Of a stretch of DNA of 64,000 nt, positions 53,702 to 63,310 are shown one piece after another. Position numbers and translations under genes: made by a program. Numbering within the stretch: the stretch's first letter is position 1; each line of letters starts with the position of its first letter. A model generated the notes under the pieces. The model saw only the letters and a list, made by a program, of their open reading frames with translations, searched no databases and was not told where the DNA came from. This DNA is from Agapetus fuscipes. Taxonomy: Eukaryota > Arthropoda > Insecta > Trichoptera > Glossosomatidae. The stretch is taken from the NCBI GenBank assembly GCA_951799405.1, contig OX637340.1, positions 124,001 to 188,000 on the forward strand. Direction: 5' to 3'.

Positions 53702-56700
53702 ATGGCAACCAAAGTGAACATCAAGGACCTCAAAGTCACTGAGCTTAAAAATGAGCTTCTGGAGAGGGACCTGGAGACCTCAGGAGGGAAGGCGGCCTTA
53801 CAGGCACGCCTCATGGAGGCCTTAGAACAGTCAGGCGAAGACCCGGCATATTTTGTCATGGCGTCTGGAGGGGACCGCGCCTTGGACGAGCTAAACCTCA
53901 GCATCACCGGAAACTTCACTTCCATGGAGGAAAAGCTGAAAGTGGAGATGGCTGACAACGCCAAGACCCTGGAGGAGAAGATGACCACCAACCTGAAGGA
54001 AGTGGTGACCGACCTGAAGGTGGAAATGGCTGACAACGCCAGGAATCTGGAGGAAAAGGTGTCCCGAAATCTCACAACCCTGAAAGGAGAAATGGAAGAG
54101 AAGATGACAGCCCTGAAGGGGGAAATGGAGACTCGTATATCAAGCCTGGAGGACCGTCTGCGTGCCGAGCTGGCCGACAAGGGCCAGATGGAGTCCACCA
54201 GGATATCCCCCAAAGGCCTTCACGACGAGATCGAACAGGGATGCTCAACTCCAACCAGGGTCACTAGAGGGGATGACGACCCTTCGCTGGCGAAGCACAA
54301 CCTTCCGACCTTCGACGGGAAGACGTCGTGGGAGGAGTATTTGACCCTCTTTGAGACGGCTGCCATGATGGGAGCCTGGAGCCAGCAGAAGAAGGCTTCG
54401 GTTCTCAGCCTGTCGCTCCGAGGAGACGCTCTCAGGGTTCTGCAGGCCATACCCCTGGACAACCGTGGTGACTTTGGGCAGCTGAAGCAGCGCTTGGATA
54501 TGCGCTATGGCCACAAGTGCTTGGAGCAGCTGTACAAGTCACAGCTGAACACAAGGGTGCAGAAGCCCAACGAGAGCCTCCAGGAGTTTGAGATGGACAT
54601 CGCCCGCCTGGTACGAGACGCTTACCCGACAGCCTCCGACGACATCTGTGAGAGCTTGGCAGTGGATAAGTTCCTGAACGGGTTGCGGGAATGGGAGACG
54701 CAACAAGCCGTAAAACTGGCCCATCCCAAGGCTTTGAACGAGGCGCTCAGCCAAGCCCTCGAGTTTGAGGCTGTCAAACAGTCCATCAGGGGCCACGCCA
54801 GGGTTCGTGCAGTCGAGGCAGAGGAGGTCAAGCTACCTACAACCGAGGAGCTAATTGAAAAAGTGCTGGAACGTCTGAGACCTCGAAGACGAGACCCACG
54901 CTGCTGGAACTGCGGACAGCTGGGCCACCTTAGCACCAAGTGTCCCAAGCCTCAAAAACCCAGAAAACAGGCTGCGGAAAAACTAGAAAGGGTTAATGGG
55001 AAGGGGCAACCGTTGACCCACGCTGGAGAGGCCCTGAAATCTGCTGCTACTGTCGCAACCGTGAGAGGAAAAGCCAGCAGCATTTTTATCAATGGCATAA
55101 TAGATGGAGTAACTCGTGAACTACTGGTGGACACGGGAGCAACCAGGACAATTCTGAGACGCGACATAGTGGCACGAGGTAAGCAGATTGCACCAACAAA
55201 GTGGTCTCTGCACACCGCCACGGGAGAGTCAGCACAGGTGTATGGGGAGACGATTGCCACCTTCCAAATTGGCAGCACCACTTTTGATCATCGGACGTTG
55301 GTGGCCAACATTGAAGAAGACGTTATATTGGGAATGGACATACTGGACAGATTTGGGTGCAGTTTAAATTTAAAGAAAGGGTCCATTAAAATTGGAAATG
55401 AAGAAGTCATCCTGCAAAGACGGAAAGAACTGGCTGCACGTGTTATCCTAGCCAAGAATACCGAAGTGAAGGGGCGATCCGAGATGATAGTGAGTGCCCG
55501 CCTGGATTCCAGTAGTACAAATGACCAAATCTGTATGATAGAACCGGAGAACATGGACAATGTTAACAAAGGAGTCATGGTGGCAAGAACAGTGATTCGC
55601 GCAAAGGAGACCATTCCTGTCAAGATCATGAATGTGAACAGCTACCCAGTTAAAATGAATGAAGGTTTTGTTTTGGGCAGATGTGAGAGGATAACTTCCA
55701 TTGTGCAACAGATGACAAACATGTCATGCGAAGGAAACAAATTGTCAACACAATTGGAAGCCCTGGTCCACGACGCTTCCCAAGGTCTAACCGAGGAAAA
55801 CAAACGGAGAGTGAGGAGTTTGATCTGCCGCTACCAGAACATTTTCGAGGACTCTAATGGCCGTCTGGGAAGAACCAAGGTAGTGCGACATAGCATAGAC
55901 ACCGGAGAAGCGAGACCAATAAAACAGGCTCCAAGAAGACTACCCTTTGCAAAGCGGGAAGAAGCTGACAAGATCATCAAAGACATGAGCAAGGATGGCA
56001 TCATAGAACCATCAAGTAGCCCTTGGACATCCCCGGTGGTACTGGTGAAAAAGAAGGATGGTACCACGAGATTTTGTGTGGACTACAGACTGCTCAACGA
56101 TGTTACGAAAAAGGATAGTTACCCTCTGCCAAGGATTGACGACACCTTGGACACATTGGCAGGATGCACCATTTTTTCCACATTGGACCTGAAAAGTGGC
56201 TACTGGCAAGTTGAATTGGATGCCAAAGATAAGGAGAAAACTGCATTCTCGACTGGATCTGGACTTTGGCAGTTCACCGTGATGCCATTTGGCTTATGCA
56301 ATGCCCCCGCCACGTTTGAAAGGCTGATGGAGAATGTGCTGCGAGGACTATCATGGGAAACCTGCCTGGTATACTTGGATGACATAATCATCCTGGGAAA
56401 GGACTTCAACCATCAGTTGAGAAATCTGGAGCAAGTTTTCGGGCGACTACAAGACGCTGGACTGAAGCTCAACCCGAAAAAGTGTAACCTGTTCAAGAAA
56501 CAAGTAAATTACCTGGGACACATAGTTTCTCAACGTGGAGTTGAAGTTGACCCTGCCAAAATTAAGGCAGTAAGAGACTGGCCCGTGCTGAAGGACAAAC
56601 ATGAAACTAGGAGTTTCCTGGGGCTGTGCACTTATTACAGGAGGTTTGTGCCAAGATTTGCGGACATTGCAAAACCGCTCACCAAGCTTACGGAAGAAAA

Positions 56701-59203
56701 CACTCGCTTCCATTGGAGTGATTCCTGCGCACAAGCATTTGAAGAGCTTAAGGGAAGATTAACAAGTGCCCCCATCTTGAGCTACCCACGAAAAGATGGA
56801 AAGTTCATCCTGGATACCGACGCTAGTAATGTGGGGATAGGAGGCGTCCTTTCCCAAATACAGGATGGGCATGAGACTGTTCTGGGTTACTTCAGTAAAG
56901 TGCTTTCCAAGCCGGAACGAAATTATTGCGTGACCAGACGAGAGCTTCTTGCCGTGATAAAATCAGTGGAACACTTTCGCAAATACTTGTACGGGAGAAA
57001 ATTCACACTACGGACTGATCATGCTGCACTGGTTTGGCTTCTGAAATTCAAAAACCCAGAAGGGCAAGTGGCTAGATGGATTGAAAGGCTCCAGGAGTAT
57101 GATTATGACTCCGAACATAGACCTGGCACGCTTCATCGAAATGCGGATGCATTATCCAGACGACCATGCGCCAGTGACTGCAAACATTGCAGCAAGATGG
57201 AGGACAAGGTAGCAATTGTCCAAAGGACGACCACCGAAGATGAGGACTGGCAAGATGAAAAATTGGCGCAAGACCAACTGAATGATCCGGACTTGAAGTA
57301 TGTGATGGAATGGGCGCGAGAAGGAGAAAGGCCAACCTGGGAAAAACTCGCCCCCTTATCACCAACTGTCAAGGCTTATTGGGCTCAATGGGGATCCATA
57401 GTGATAGAAGGAGGGTTTCTGAAACGAAAGATCGAGAAGGAAGACGGCACACTTAGAAGAAAGCAAACCCTCGTTCCGAGGAGCCGAGTACCGGAAATCC
57501 TTGGACTGCTGCATGGAGGAACTTCTGGAGGACATCTAGGCGTTAAGAAGACGCTGGAGAAAGTGAAAGAGCGATTTTACTGGATCAACTGCAGCGAAGA
57601 CGTCAAAGATTGGTGTCGAAAATGTGTAACCTGTGCAACGGCCAATGGACCGCAAAGGAAAAGGCGAGCACCAATGCGTCAGTACAATGTTGGCAGCCCC
57701 TTTGAAAGAATTGCCATCGACATAGCTGGCCCATTTCCTACAACTGAGAAGGGTAACAAGTACATCATGGTGGTGATGGATTACTTCAGCAAGTGGGTGG
57801 AAGCTTACTCAATCCCTAACCAAGAGGCCGTAACCGTGACTGAAGTTCTAGGTACCGAATTTATCAGCAGGTTTGGCGTACCCCTGGAATTACATTCTGA
57901 TCAGGGAAGGAACTTTGAAGCTGCTATCTTCCAGCAAATGTGTGAGCGGCTAGGGATCTACAAGACCAGGACCACTGCGCTACATCCACAGTCTGATGGA
58001 ATGGTGGAAAGGATGAACCGTACCGTGGGGAGGTACTTAGCCAAAGTAGTGTCCAGCCATCAGCGGGACTGGGACCGACATCTGCCTTTGTTCTTATTGG
58101 CTTACCGGTCGGCTGTTCAGGAAACGACGAAGAAGACTCCCAGCAGCATACTGTTTGGGCGAGAAATGCGACTTCCTTGTGATCTCAAATTTGGCTGCAA
58201 ACCAGGTGAAGACCTAGCCGGAGAAGACTATGTGACAGACCTTCGCAGGAGGCTGGATGACATCCATGATCAGGTCCGCATGAACATCGGGGAAGCCAGC
58301 GATCAAATGAAGGAGCGCTATGACACCAGAGCTGACAGCATGGGGTACAAAGCTGGTGACTGGGTGTGGCTTTTTGACCCCAAGAGGCGCCAAGGATACT
58401 GTCCGAAACTTCAGCGTTCCTGGGACGGGCCGTACGAGATCTTGGAGCGCATCAACGATGTGGTCTACCGCATAAAAAAGAGACCAAACGGAAAACCAAG
58501 GGTCGTGCACTACAATCGCCTCTCACCATACCTAGGCGAAAATGATGACCAACCAGCCCAAAAAGTACGACAGTGCGTCGCATCCGAAAGATCACCAGCC
58601 TTTGAGACGTTTTGGGAGAACGCGAAGGCAGGGCAGAAGTTTCGCCATGGAGTGACCACAGAAATCCACAAGGACTTATTTGAGGTCACTAGGGACCACA
58701 CACTGGCATGCAGTGTACCGGAAGATCTAGATATGTCTAGAGGAATTGCACGGGTCTTCCGATACAAATTCGGAGAACCGCAACCCTCGAGCAGCCCGCA
58801 AGGAAGAGCTCTGAGACTACCGAAGGGGCGTCAACAAGCATACTGCCTGGTTGTCCCGGATTCCAGCAACCTGGAAGAGGACTACAAGGCATTGTGGGAC
58901 GGCCTTGTTGAGCTGCGTGACTACATGTTGGAGGATCAGCAGGCGCGTCTGGCAATACCGAAGATGGGTGGCGGCCGCGCTAATCGAGACTGGCGGATAA
59001 TCCGGAGTATGATTGAAGCAGTGTTCTCGGGAGTCGGCATCAGCGTCATGGTGTGCTGCGAGCAAGCGCAGCCGAGAGCCAGTGGGGAGAAATCCGTGGA
59101 CTGCCACTTCTTCCTGACCACAGGGTGTCGACGTGGATCAGCATGTCCCTACCTACACAGAGTCAAGACTGTTCCGGGACGAAACAGTCTAGGTGGGGGG
59201 TAG
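53702..59203 (+). CDS. gypsy gag-pol polyprotein with SAP, macro-like and CCCH domains
   Basis: 1833 residues in one frame. SAP motif (about 5-42), coiled coil (about 65-160), gag/capsid-like part (190-370), zinc knuckle CX2CX4HX4C (401-414), protease LLVDTGATRTIL (474-485), RT (FCVDYR; YLDD at 891-894), RNase H (FILDTDAS), integrase with its HHCC finger (H1271, H1278, C1308, C1311) and D1340/D1400/E1436, then GPY/F (1576). After this, residues about 1645-1790 resemble a macro domain of the TARG1/OARD1 type: EIHKDLFEV, LDMSRGIARVFRYKFG, QQAYCLVVPD and the glycine loop IPKMGGG. The end is a CX7CX5CX3H finger (1801-1819). The stop abuts the 3' LTR. The ATG at 53702 is the first in this frame and starts the peptide shared with the DEK fusion ORF. 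Intact throughout; gag and pol need no frameshift. Confidence 0.95.
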   Translation: MATKVNIKDLKVTELKNELLERDLETSGGKAALQARLMEALEQSGEDPAYFVMASGGDRALDELNLSITGNFTSMEEKLKVEMADNAKTLEEKMTTNLKEVVTDLKVEMADNARNLEEKVSRNLTTLKGEMEEKMTALKGEMETRISSLEDRLRAELADKGQMESTRISPKGLHDEIEQGCSTPTRVTRGDDDPSLAKHNLPTFDGKTSWEEYLTLFETAAMMGAWSQQKKASVLSLSLRGDALRVLQAIPLDNRGDFGQLKQRLDMRYGHKCLEQLYKSQLNTRVQKPNESLQEFEMDIARLVRDAYPTASDDICESLAVDKFLNGLREWETQQAVKLAHPKALNEALSQALEFEAVKQSIRGHARVRAVEAEEVKLPTTEELIEKVLERLRPRRRDPRCWNCGQLGHLSTKCPKPQKPRKQAAEKLERVNGKGQPLTHAGEALKSAATVATVRGKASSIFINGIIDGVTRELLVDTGATRTILRRDIVARGKQIAPTKWSLHTATGESAQVYGETIATFQIGSTTFDHRTLVANIEEDVILGMDILDRFGCSLNLKKGSIKIGNEEVILQRRKELAARVILAKNTEVKGRSEMIVSARLDSSSTNDQICMIEPENMDNVNKGVMVARTVIRAKETIPVKIMNVNSYPVKMNEGFVLGRCERITSIVQQMTNMSCEGNKLSTQLEALVHDASQGLTEENKRRVRSLICRYQNIFEDSNGRLGRTKVVRHSIDTGEARPIKQAPRRLPFAKREEADKIIKDMSKDGIIEPSSSPWTSPVVLVKKKDGTTRFCVDYRLLNDVTKKDSYPLPRIDDTLDTLAGCTIFSTLDLKSGYWQVELDAKDKEKTAFSTGSGLWQFTVMPFGLCNAPATFERLMENVLRGLSWETCLVYLDDIIILGKDFNHQLRNLEQVFGRLQDAGLKLNPKKCNLFKKQVNYLGHIVSQRGVEVDPAKIKAVRDWPVLKDKHETRSFLGLCTYYRRFVPRFADIAKPLTKLTEENTRFHWSDSCAQAFEELKGRLTSAPILSYPRKDGKFILDTDASNVGIGGVLSQIQDGHETVLGYFSKVLSKPERNYCVTRRELLAVIKSVEHFRKYLYGRKFTLRTDHAALVWLLKFKNPEGQVARWIERLQEYDYDSEHRPGTLHRNADALSRRPCASDCKHCSKMEDKVAIVQRTTTEDEDWQDEKLAQDQLNDPDLKYVMEWAREGERPTWEKLAPLSPTVKAYWAQWGSIVIEGGFLKRKIEKEDGTLRRKQTLVPRSRVPEILGLLHGGTSGGHLGVKKTLEKVKERFYWINCSEDVKDWCRKCVTCATANGPQRKRRAPMRQYNVGSPFERIAIDIAGPFPTTEKGNKYIMVVMDYFSKWVEAYSIPNQEAVTVTEVLGTEFISRFGVPLELHSDQGRNFEAAIFQQMCERLGIYKTRTTALHPQSDGMVERMNRTVGRYLAKVVSSHQRDWDRHLPLFLLAYRSAVQETTKKTPSSILFGREMRLPCDLKFGCKPGEDLAGEDYVTDLRRRLDDIHDQVRMNIGEASDQMKERYDTRADSMGYKAGDWVWLFDPKRRQGYCPKLQRSWDGPYEILERINDVVYRIKKRPNGKPRVVHYNRLSPYLGENDDQPAQKVRQCVASERSPAFETFWENAKAGQKFRHGVTTEIHKDLFEVTRDHTLACSVPEDLDMSRGIARVFRYKFGEPQPSSSPQGRALRLPKGRQQAYCLVVPDSSNLEEDYKALWDGLVELRDYMLEDQQARLAIPKMGGGRANRDWRIIRSMIEAVFSGVGISVMVCCEQAQPRASGEKSVDCHFFLTTGCRRGSACPYLHRVKTVPGRNSLGGG
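59167..59189 (+). repeat. hairpin before the polypurine tract
   Basis: GACTGTTCCG/CGAAACAGTC pairs at nine of ten positions around a 3-nt loop; counterpart of the perfect hairpin at 28588-28610 in the DEK element. The G-rich polypurine tract AGGTGGGGGG follows at 59191-59200. Confidence 0.7.
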
Positions 59204-59719
59204 TGTTATGTAAATATAAATATTGAAATAAGTATGGGTAGTTATAGTGTTATGTAAATATAAATATTGAAATAAGTATGGATAGTTATAGTTATAAGAA
59301 TCCTCAAAAGTATTGGTAGGTAAGATCGATAATTATGTATAAGTGTAGAATTCTCTAGGCTAAGTAGGTATTTGTTATAATTATAGGGATACTGTATTGC
59401 ATTGGTAGGTAGGATTTTGGTTGTGTCTAGGTAGTACGTGAAACATCGAGAAGTAATAATTACTCTGGAACCGTCTGGCGACTTTAGTTCTGGATCATAC
59501 TGCTCTGAAGAGTATAAAGGTGCGAATGGCCTGCAGAGCGGGCCAGTATCATAGAGACTTACAAACACATCGAAGTCATCTGATCAGTGAACCAAAACCA
59601 AGTGGAATAATCGAGAAAGTAGTGTGAAAATAAATTTTGTAACTGTGTAAAATAAATAACTATTGAAGAAGACCTGTGTATTTTTAATTTGAAGACAATT
59701 GAACCCTAATTTCGTAACA
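59204..59719 (+). repeat. 3' LTR of the gypsy element
   Basis: 516 bp, apparently identical to 51966-52481, including the one-base difference between its two 44-bp tandem units. Confidence 0.95.
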
Positions 59720-59723
59720 ATAC

Positions 59724-60439
59724 AATCGATCTTGTGTTCACTAACTAGGAAGACTGAAGAATAAGAAATGCTGATACCTTATCATAGCTAATCGAAATTA
59801 TTGTAACAAAATACACATTAAAAACTACACAAGATCCAAAAAGTTTTTCATTTACTAAAAGGGAAAATTTTAAAAGTCATAATGACTTTGAAGGGGTTCG
59901 CAAAATTTCTCAACACAACTGTATCGTTACTTGTTTACAATTCTTTGTTTAAACAAAAACTATGGAGATTTTATTTGTTAATGATTTTTTTTACACACAT
60001 TCAAATGACATAGTAGCTTCCTACAAATTTTATTCTCAAATAGAAACACCATGGCTTATCCACAGAATACAGTGAACTTTCCATACAAAAAAACGATGAT
60101 CCGCGCATCAGACATGGAACAAATGTATTGTAAGTAACAACTGGGTACGATCTGTACAGGGCTACTTTGTTTGTATTAGTATACTGAATGCTTGCCGCCT
60201 CAAGCGACTGTCGTTTTTTTAGAAAAACATTCGAATGCCCAAGAAATCAATCTAGAATGCACGAGAACACCATTCTCGTAGAGCTTACTATCAACATGCT
60301 AGCATTCTCTCGGCACTAGTATTTGCCCGAACATTCCAGACAAACACACGCTCATACTTGTTGACAGCAATTTTAATTACTATGATTACTATAACCATCT
60401 AAACACATGTTCTGACATTTAACAAAAACTATATTTTTT
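59724..60439. other. stretch without recognisable genes
   Basis: A/T-rich; nothing recognised. Confidence 0.3.
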
Positions 60440-60641
60440 ACATTTATTGGACGAGGGGATAAGGCACTCGAATTTAAGCTGTCGCTAGTTCGAACCGCGC
60501 CTGCACCGTGTCCTATCGATAATAACTTCGACCCTGGTTCACCAGATGTCATTGCATGCACATAAGAATCCGCTTGTCTAGGGGAAAAAGGTAGGTTAAT
60601 TGCATTCCTCATGACAAATCTATTAAAAAAAAAAAGTATCA
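60440..60641 (+). mobile_element. SINE3 copy
   Basis: tRNA-like head (B box AGTTCGAACCGC), then ATAACTTCGACCCTGGTTCA and a poly(A) end, as at 38165-38357. Confidence 0.68.
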
Positions 60642-60848
60642 TCTAATGGTAGAAATTTTTGCACGGGTGAGCAACTTTTAGTATTGCAAATGACACAATT
60701 AAAATTTCAATTGACTAACAATCAAAATTGAATAACGGGTCGCACGTGGGACAGGGGAATTAATTGATTTTACTTTTGATTAGAGCAAAAATCAATTACC
60801 TTAATTGACATTCTCTTCACAATAATATATTTATTGCGCCTCTGTGTT

Positions 60849-61012
60849 CTGTACTCCGAGTATAAAACATAACATTAACTCACCTCGATAGCGTACATCG
60901 AAAAATCTATGAAAACTAAATTACTCTCTAGGAGTGCCGTCATATTTTCCATACATTTTTGATTTCACGCAATTGAGGTGAGATTGACGCAATGTTGATA
61001 CCCGGAGTACAG
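60849..61012. mobile_element. MITE, 164 bp, with inverted ends
   Basis: CTGTACTCCGAGTAT at the left and the inverse CTGTACTCCGGGTAT at the right; similarity continues inwards for about 40 bp with gaps. No clear target duplication. Confidence 0.65.
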
Positions 61013-61129
61013 TTCAGTACGAATAGTACGGCAAGGCCTGGAATACAAGGTAATATTGAAATATTAAGGATAGGAACAAGAGTAAACCCGCCAAGTGCAA
61101 ACTGTTTTGCAAGTTTGTGAAATATACTT

Positions 61130-61760
61130 TTTGTTTAAAGTTTCCCCAAGGTCGCCTACTGAAGTGGTTGGCATTAAGGCGTGTTATAAAGCTAAATCTG
61201 CCATTTTTGTTTCTTCCACTTTGTTCTTTGATTTAATTATTAAAATTTAATTAATTTAGTAGTTTCAGTTTTTCCATATTTACTCAAAAACTATTGACAT
61301 TATAAAAAAAATGTTTAGTACGAAACCTAAACAATGTATAGTTTATAATTAAAAAGCTAAAACAAAATTCCAAAATACAGCACACACGAAAAAAAAACCT
61401 AAAAATGTAAAAAAACGCGTTTTTTTAAATATTTTTTTGTGGTGGCAATTCTTACGTTATATATTTTGTGCAAGCTTTATCTTAAAGATAAAAATTAAAT
61501 AAACATGCTTGATTTTTTTCATTACTGTAACTATTTTGCTAAGACCATAAAGTGTAAGAAACAAAAACGGCAGATTTAGCTTTATAACACGCCTTAAGCC
61601 AGCCCGCTTAAGAACCACGCGCTAAGGAGTTGCAATGTGCATGCAATTTAATTGCATTTACTGGGCCTTGACAATAAATGAGAACCAGCTCTCTGGGAAA
61701 CCCCCACTTCGAGTGAAGTGGTTGGCGGAATGCAACCCCCCTTATCTGTAAAAAGAAATA
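61130..61760 (-). mobile_element. SINE1 fragment split by a MITE
   Basis: CTGAAGTGGTTGGCATTAAG (61159-61178) and, after the MITE, AAGCCAGC and ACTTCGAGTGAAGTGG segments belong to the SINE1 body. The right part may include a second SINE1 copy. Confidence 0.5.
61178..61593. mobile_element. TTAA-flanked MITE, 416 bp (piggyBac-like)
   Basis: 38-bp terminal inverted repeats starting GGCGTGTTATAAAGCTAAAT, with one mismatch. TTAA occurs on both sides (61174-61177, 61594-61597), the target of piggyBac-type transposases. No ORF. Confidence 0.85.
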
Positions 61761-61794
61761 GCTTCCTTACACCACCTGCGACACCTTCAGAGAC

Positions 61795-61893
61795 AAACCT
61801 TTCCTGAAACCTGGGTTAGCATCGGGAAATAAGAACCATTTTTTTGCAAAGGGCTCAGCGTCATACCAATCCATTAGTTAAGGAGCTTCAATA
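61795..61893 (-). mobile_element. RTE-B 3' UTR scrap
   Basis: Plus spelling CAAACCTTTCCTGAAACCTG and GCGTCATACCAATCCATTAG mark the start of an RTE-B 3' UTR. Confidence 0.55.
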
Positions 61894-62031
61894 ATATTGT
61901 TATGATTATGCAATATATTAGTAGTTGTTTTTTAGTGTTGATCTGTTAACACAGTGAAAGTCCATTTTTATAAATATTTAAAAATATAAATGGTTAAACA
62001 TTGTTTTAATTCACTTTATTTTATTTGTTTA

Positions 62032-62071
62032 TGCTCGAATATTTTCGCCTAATGAGGCATCTTCAAGAGCA
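62032..62071 (-). ncRNA. hammerhead-like motif in palindrome, left
   Basis: Mirror image of the motif at 62077-62116, with the core TTGAAGA (C3 replaced by U). Confidence 0.4.
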
Positions 62072-62076
62072 GATTC

Positions 62077-62116
62077 TGCTCTTGAAGATGCCTCATTAGG
62101 CGAAAATATTCGAGCA
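62077..62116 (+). ncRNA. hammerhead-like motif in palindrome, right
   Basis: Stem I TGCTC/GAGCA, core TTGAAGA (62082-62088; C3 replaced by U), stem II GCCT/AGGC, GAA, palindromic helix III AATATT, cleavage nucleotide C62111. Confidence 0.4.
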
Positions 62117-62283
62117 TAAACAAATAAAATAAAGTGAATTAAAACAATGTTTAACCATTTATATTTTTAAATATTTATATTAGTACTTGTGTTTTGTTTG
62201 TCTGTGTTAGTTTCATAATAAGTCTATGAAATAACTCTATGATGAAATATCTAGAAATAAGTAGATGCTTAGGTAAATCTAAA

Positions 62284-62530
62284 TCTAAATCTAAGCTGCA
62301 AAGATATGTATCATTTGAGATTCATATTTAATGCATTCCCACAAGCAGACACTCATAATTTCGCGCTTACACATCCGCATGTGGACCTACAGTATAAAAA
62401 ACCCAATCTCAAATGAATATAAGCCCTGCAACTCTTGCCGACCTTCCCTGAAGCAGGGGTGACATTGGCAAAGTGAACCATTTTTTACAGTTTGGGTGGT
62501 AAGCCGCATACCAACCTATGAGTCAAGGAA
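62284..62530 (-). mobile_element. RTE-B 3' UTR copy
   Basis: Minus-strand copy from GACTCATAGGTTGGTATGCG to the CAGCTTAGATTTAGATTTAG tail. Confidence 0.75.
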
Positions 62531-62582
62531 TAAGGTATCTAAAAATGATTTGTATTTATTCGAGATTAATAAAGTGTTTAAT

Positions 62583-62880
62583 CGAATATTCACTGAGAAC
62601 TTCAGCTATGGCTCTGGTGTACCGTGCGAATATTCACTGAGAACTTCAGCTATGGCTATGGTGTACCGTGCCAATATTCACTGAGAACTTAGCTATGGCT
62701 CTGGTGTACCGTGCGAATATTCACTGAGAACTTCAGCTATGGCTCTGGTGTACCGTGCCAATATTCACTGAGAACTTAGCTATGGCTCTGGTGTACCGTG
62801 CCAATATTCACTGAGAACTTAGCTATGGCTCTGGTGTACCGTGCGAATATTCACTGAGAACTTAAGCTATGGCTCTGGTG
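62583..62880 (+). repeat. 43/44-bp tandem repeat, seven copies, derived from LINE coding sequence
   Basis: Unit starts CGAATATTCACTGAGAACTT and ends CTCTGGTGTACCGTG. The last unit runs directly into LINE coding sequence (GGCTCTGGTGTACCTACAG), so the unit is an amplified piece of that LINE ORF. Units of 43 and 44 bp alternate irregularly. Confidence 0.88.
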
Positions 62881-63310
62881 TACCTACAGTACGGCGGAGT
62901 ATGCGCTCCCGTCTGGGCTCGTAGCGATCACTGTAACAAGCTGGATGTGGAGCTGAACAAAACCATGCGCTCCATCTCAGGAACCGTAAGGTCTACACCC
63001 GTCCAGTGGCTCTCGGTCCTGTCCAACATCACCCCCCAACCCTGCGTAGATCCCTAGCATCCATAAAACTGGTCGACAGAATGAGAAGTGACCCGCTGCT
63101 CCCTGCTTTCAAGGACATCTTCCAGCACCCAAACAAGCGACTAAAGTCCAGAATCCCCATCTGGACAATCGATTATCGGAGTAGGGATGCTACATTGCAA
63201 TGGAAGTCCATATGGGAAGAGAAAAGCTTTAAAAACCACGAGCTGATCACTCTGCCACACCAGGAGGTCCCAGGGGTTAATCTTGCGAGAAGACTGTGGA
63301 CGACCTTTTA
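62845..63310 (+). pseudogene. LINE (jockey/CR1-like) C-terminal fragment
   Basis: Broken frames encode YGGVCAPVWARSDHCNKLDV, ELNKTMRSISGTVRSTPVQW and the PPTLRRSLASIKL segment, the usual C-terminal region of jockey-like LINE reverse transcriptases. A frame change occurs near 63010-63040, where a CCCCCC run lies. The 5' part is missing and replaced by the tandem repeat. A long A-rich tail region follows (63310-63640). Confidence 0.75.

Larger units (their letters stand above)
51962..59723 (+). mobile_element. Ty3/gypsy LTR retrotransposon with SAP gag and macro-like domain
   Basis: A 7,754-bp element (51966-59719) with two 516-bp LTRs in which I see no difference, an ATAC target duplication (51962-51965, 59720-59723), PBS, a long leader that contains a nested MITE, one intact gag-pol ORF and a G-rich polypurine tract. 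All enzymes needed for retrotransposition are present with their key residues, so it is probably a young, potentially active copy and a candidate helper for the DEK element. Confidence 0.95.
61969..62179. mobile_element. PLE palindrome, perfect 105-nt arms
   Basis: Arms 61969-62073 and 62075-62179 are exact inverted copies around a single T. Each arm carries a hammerhead-like motif of the type found at 553-592. Outside the left arm, GTGTTGATCTGTTAACAC matches the end of that element too. Confidence 0.92.

Noticed and set aside
62583..62880. CRISPR-like array
   Set aside because: Units are contiguous without unique spacers and derive from LINE coding sequence.
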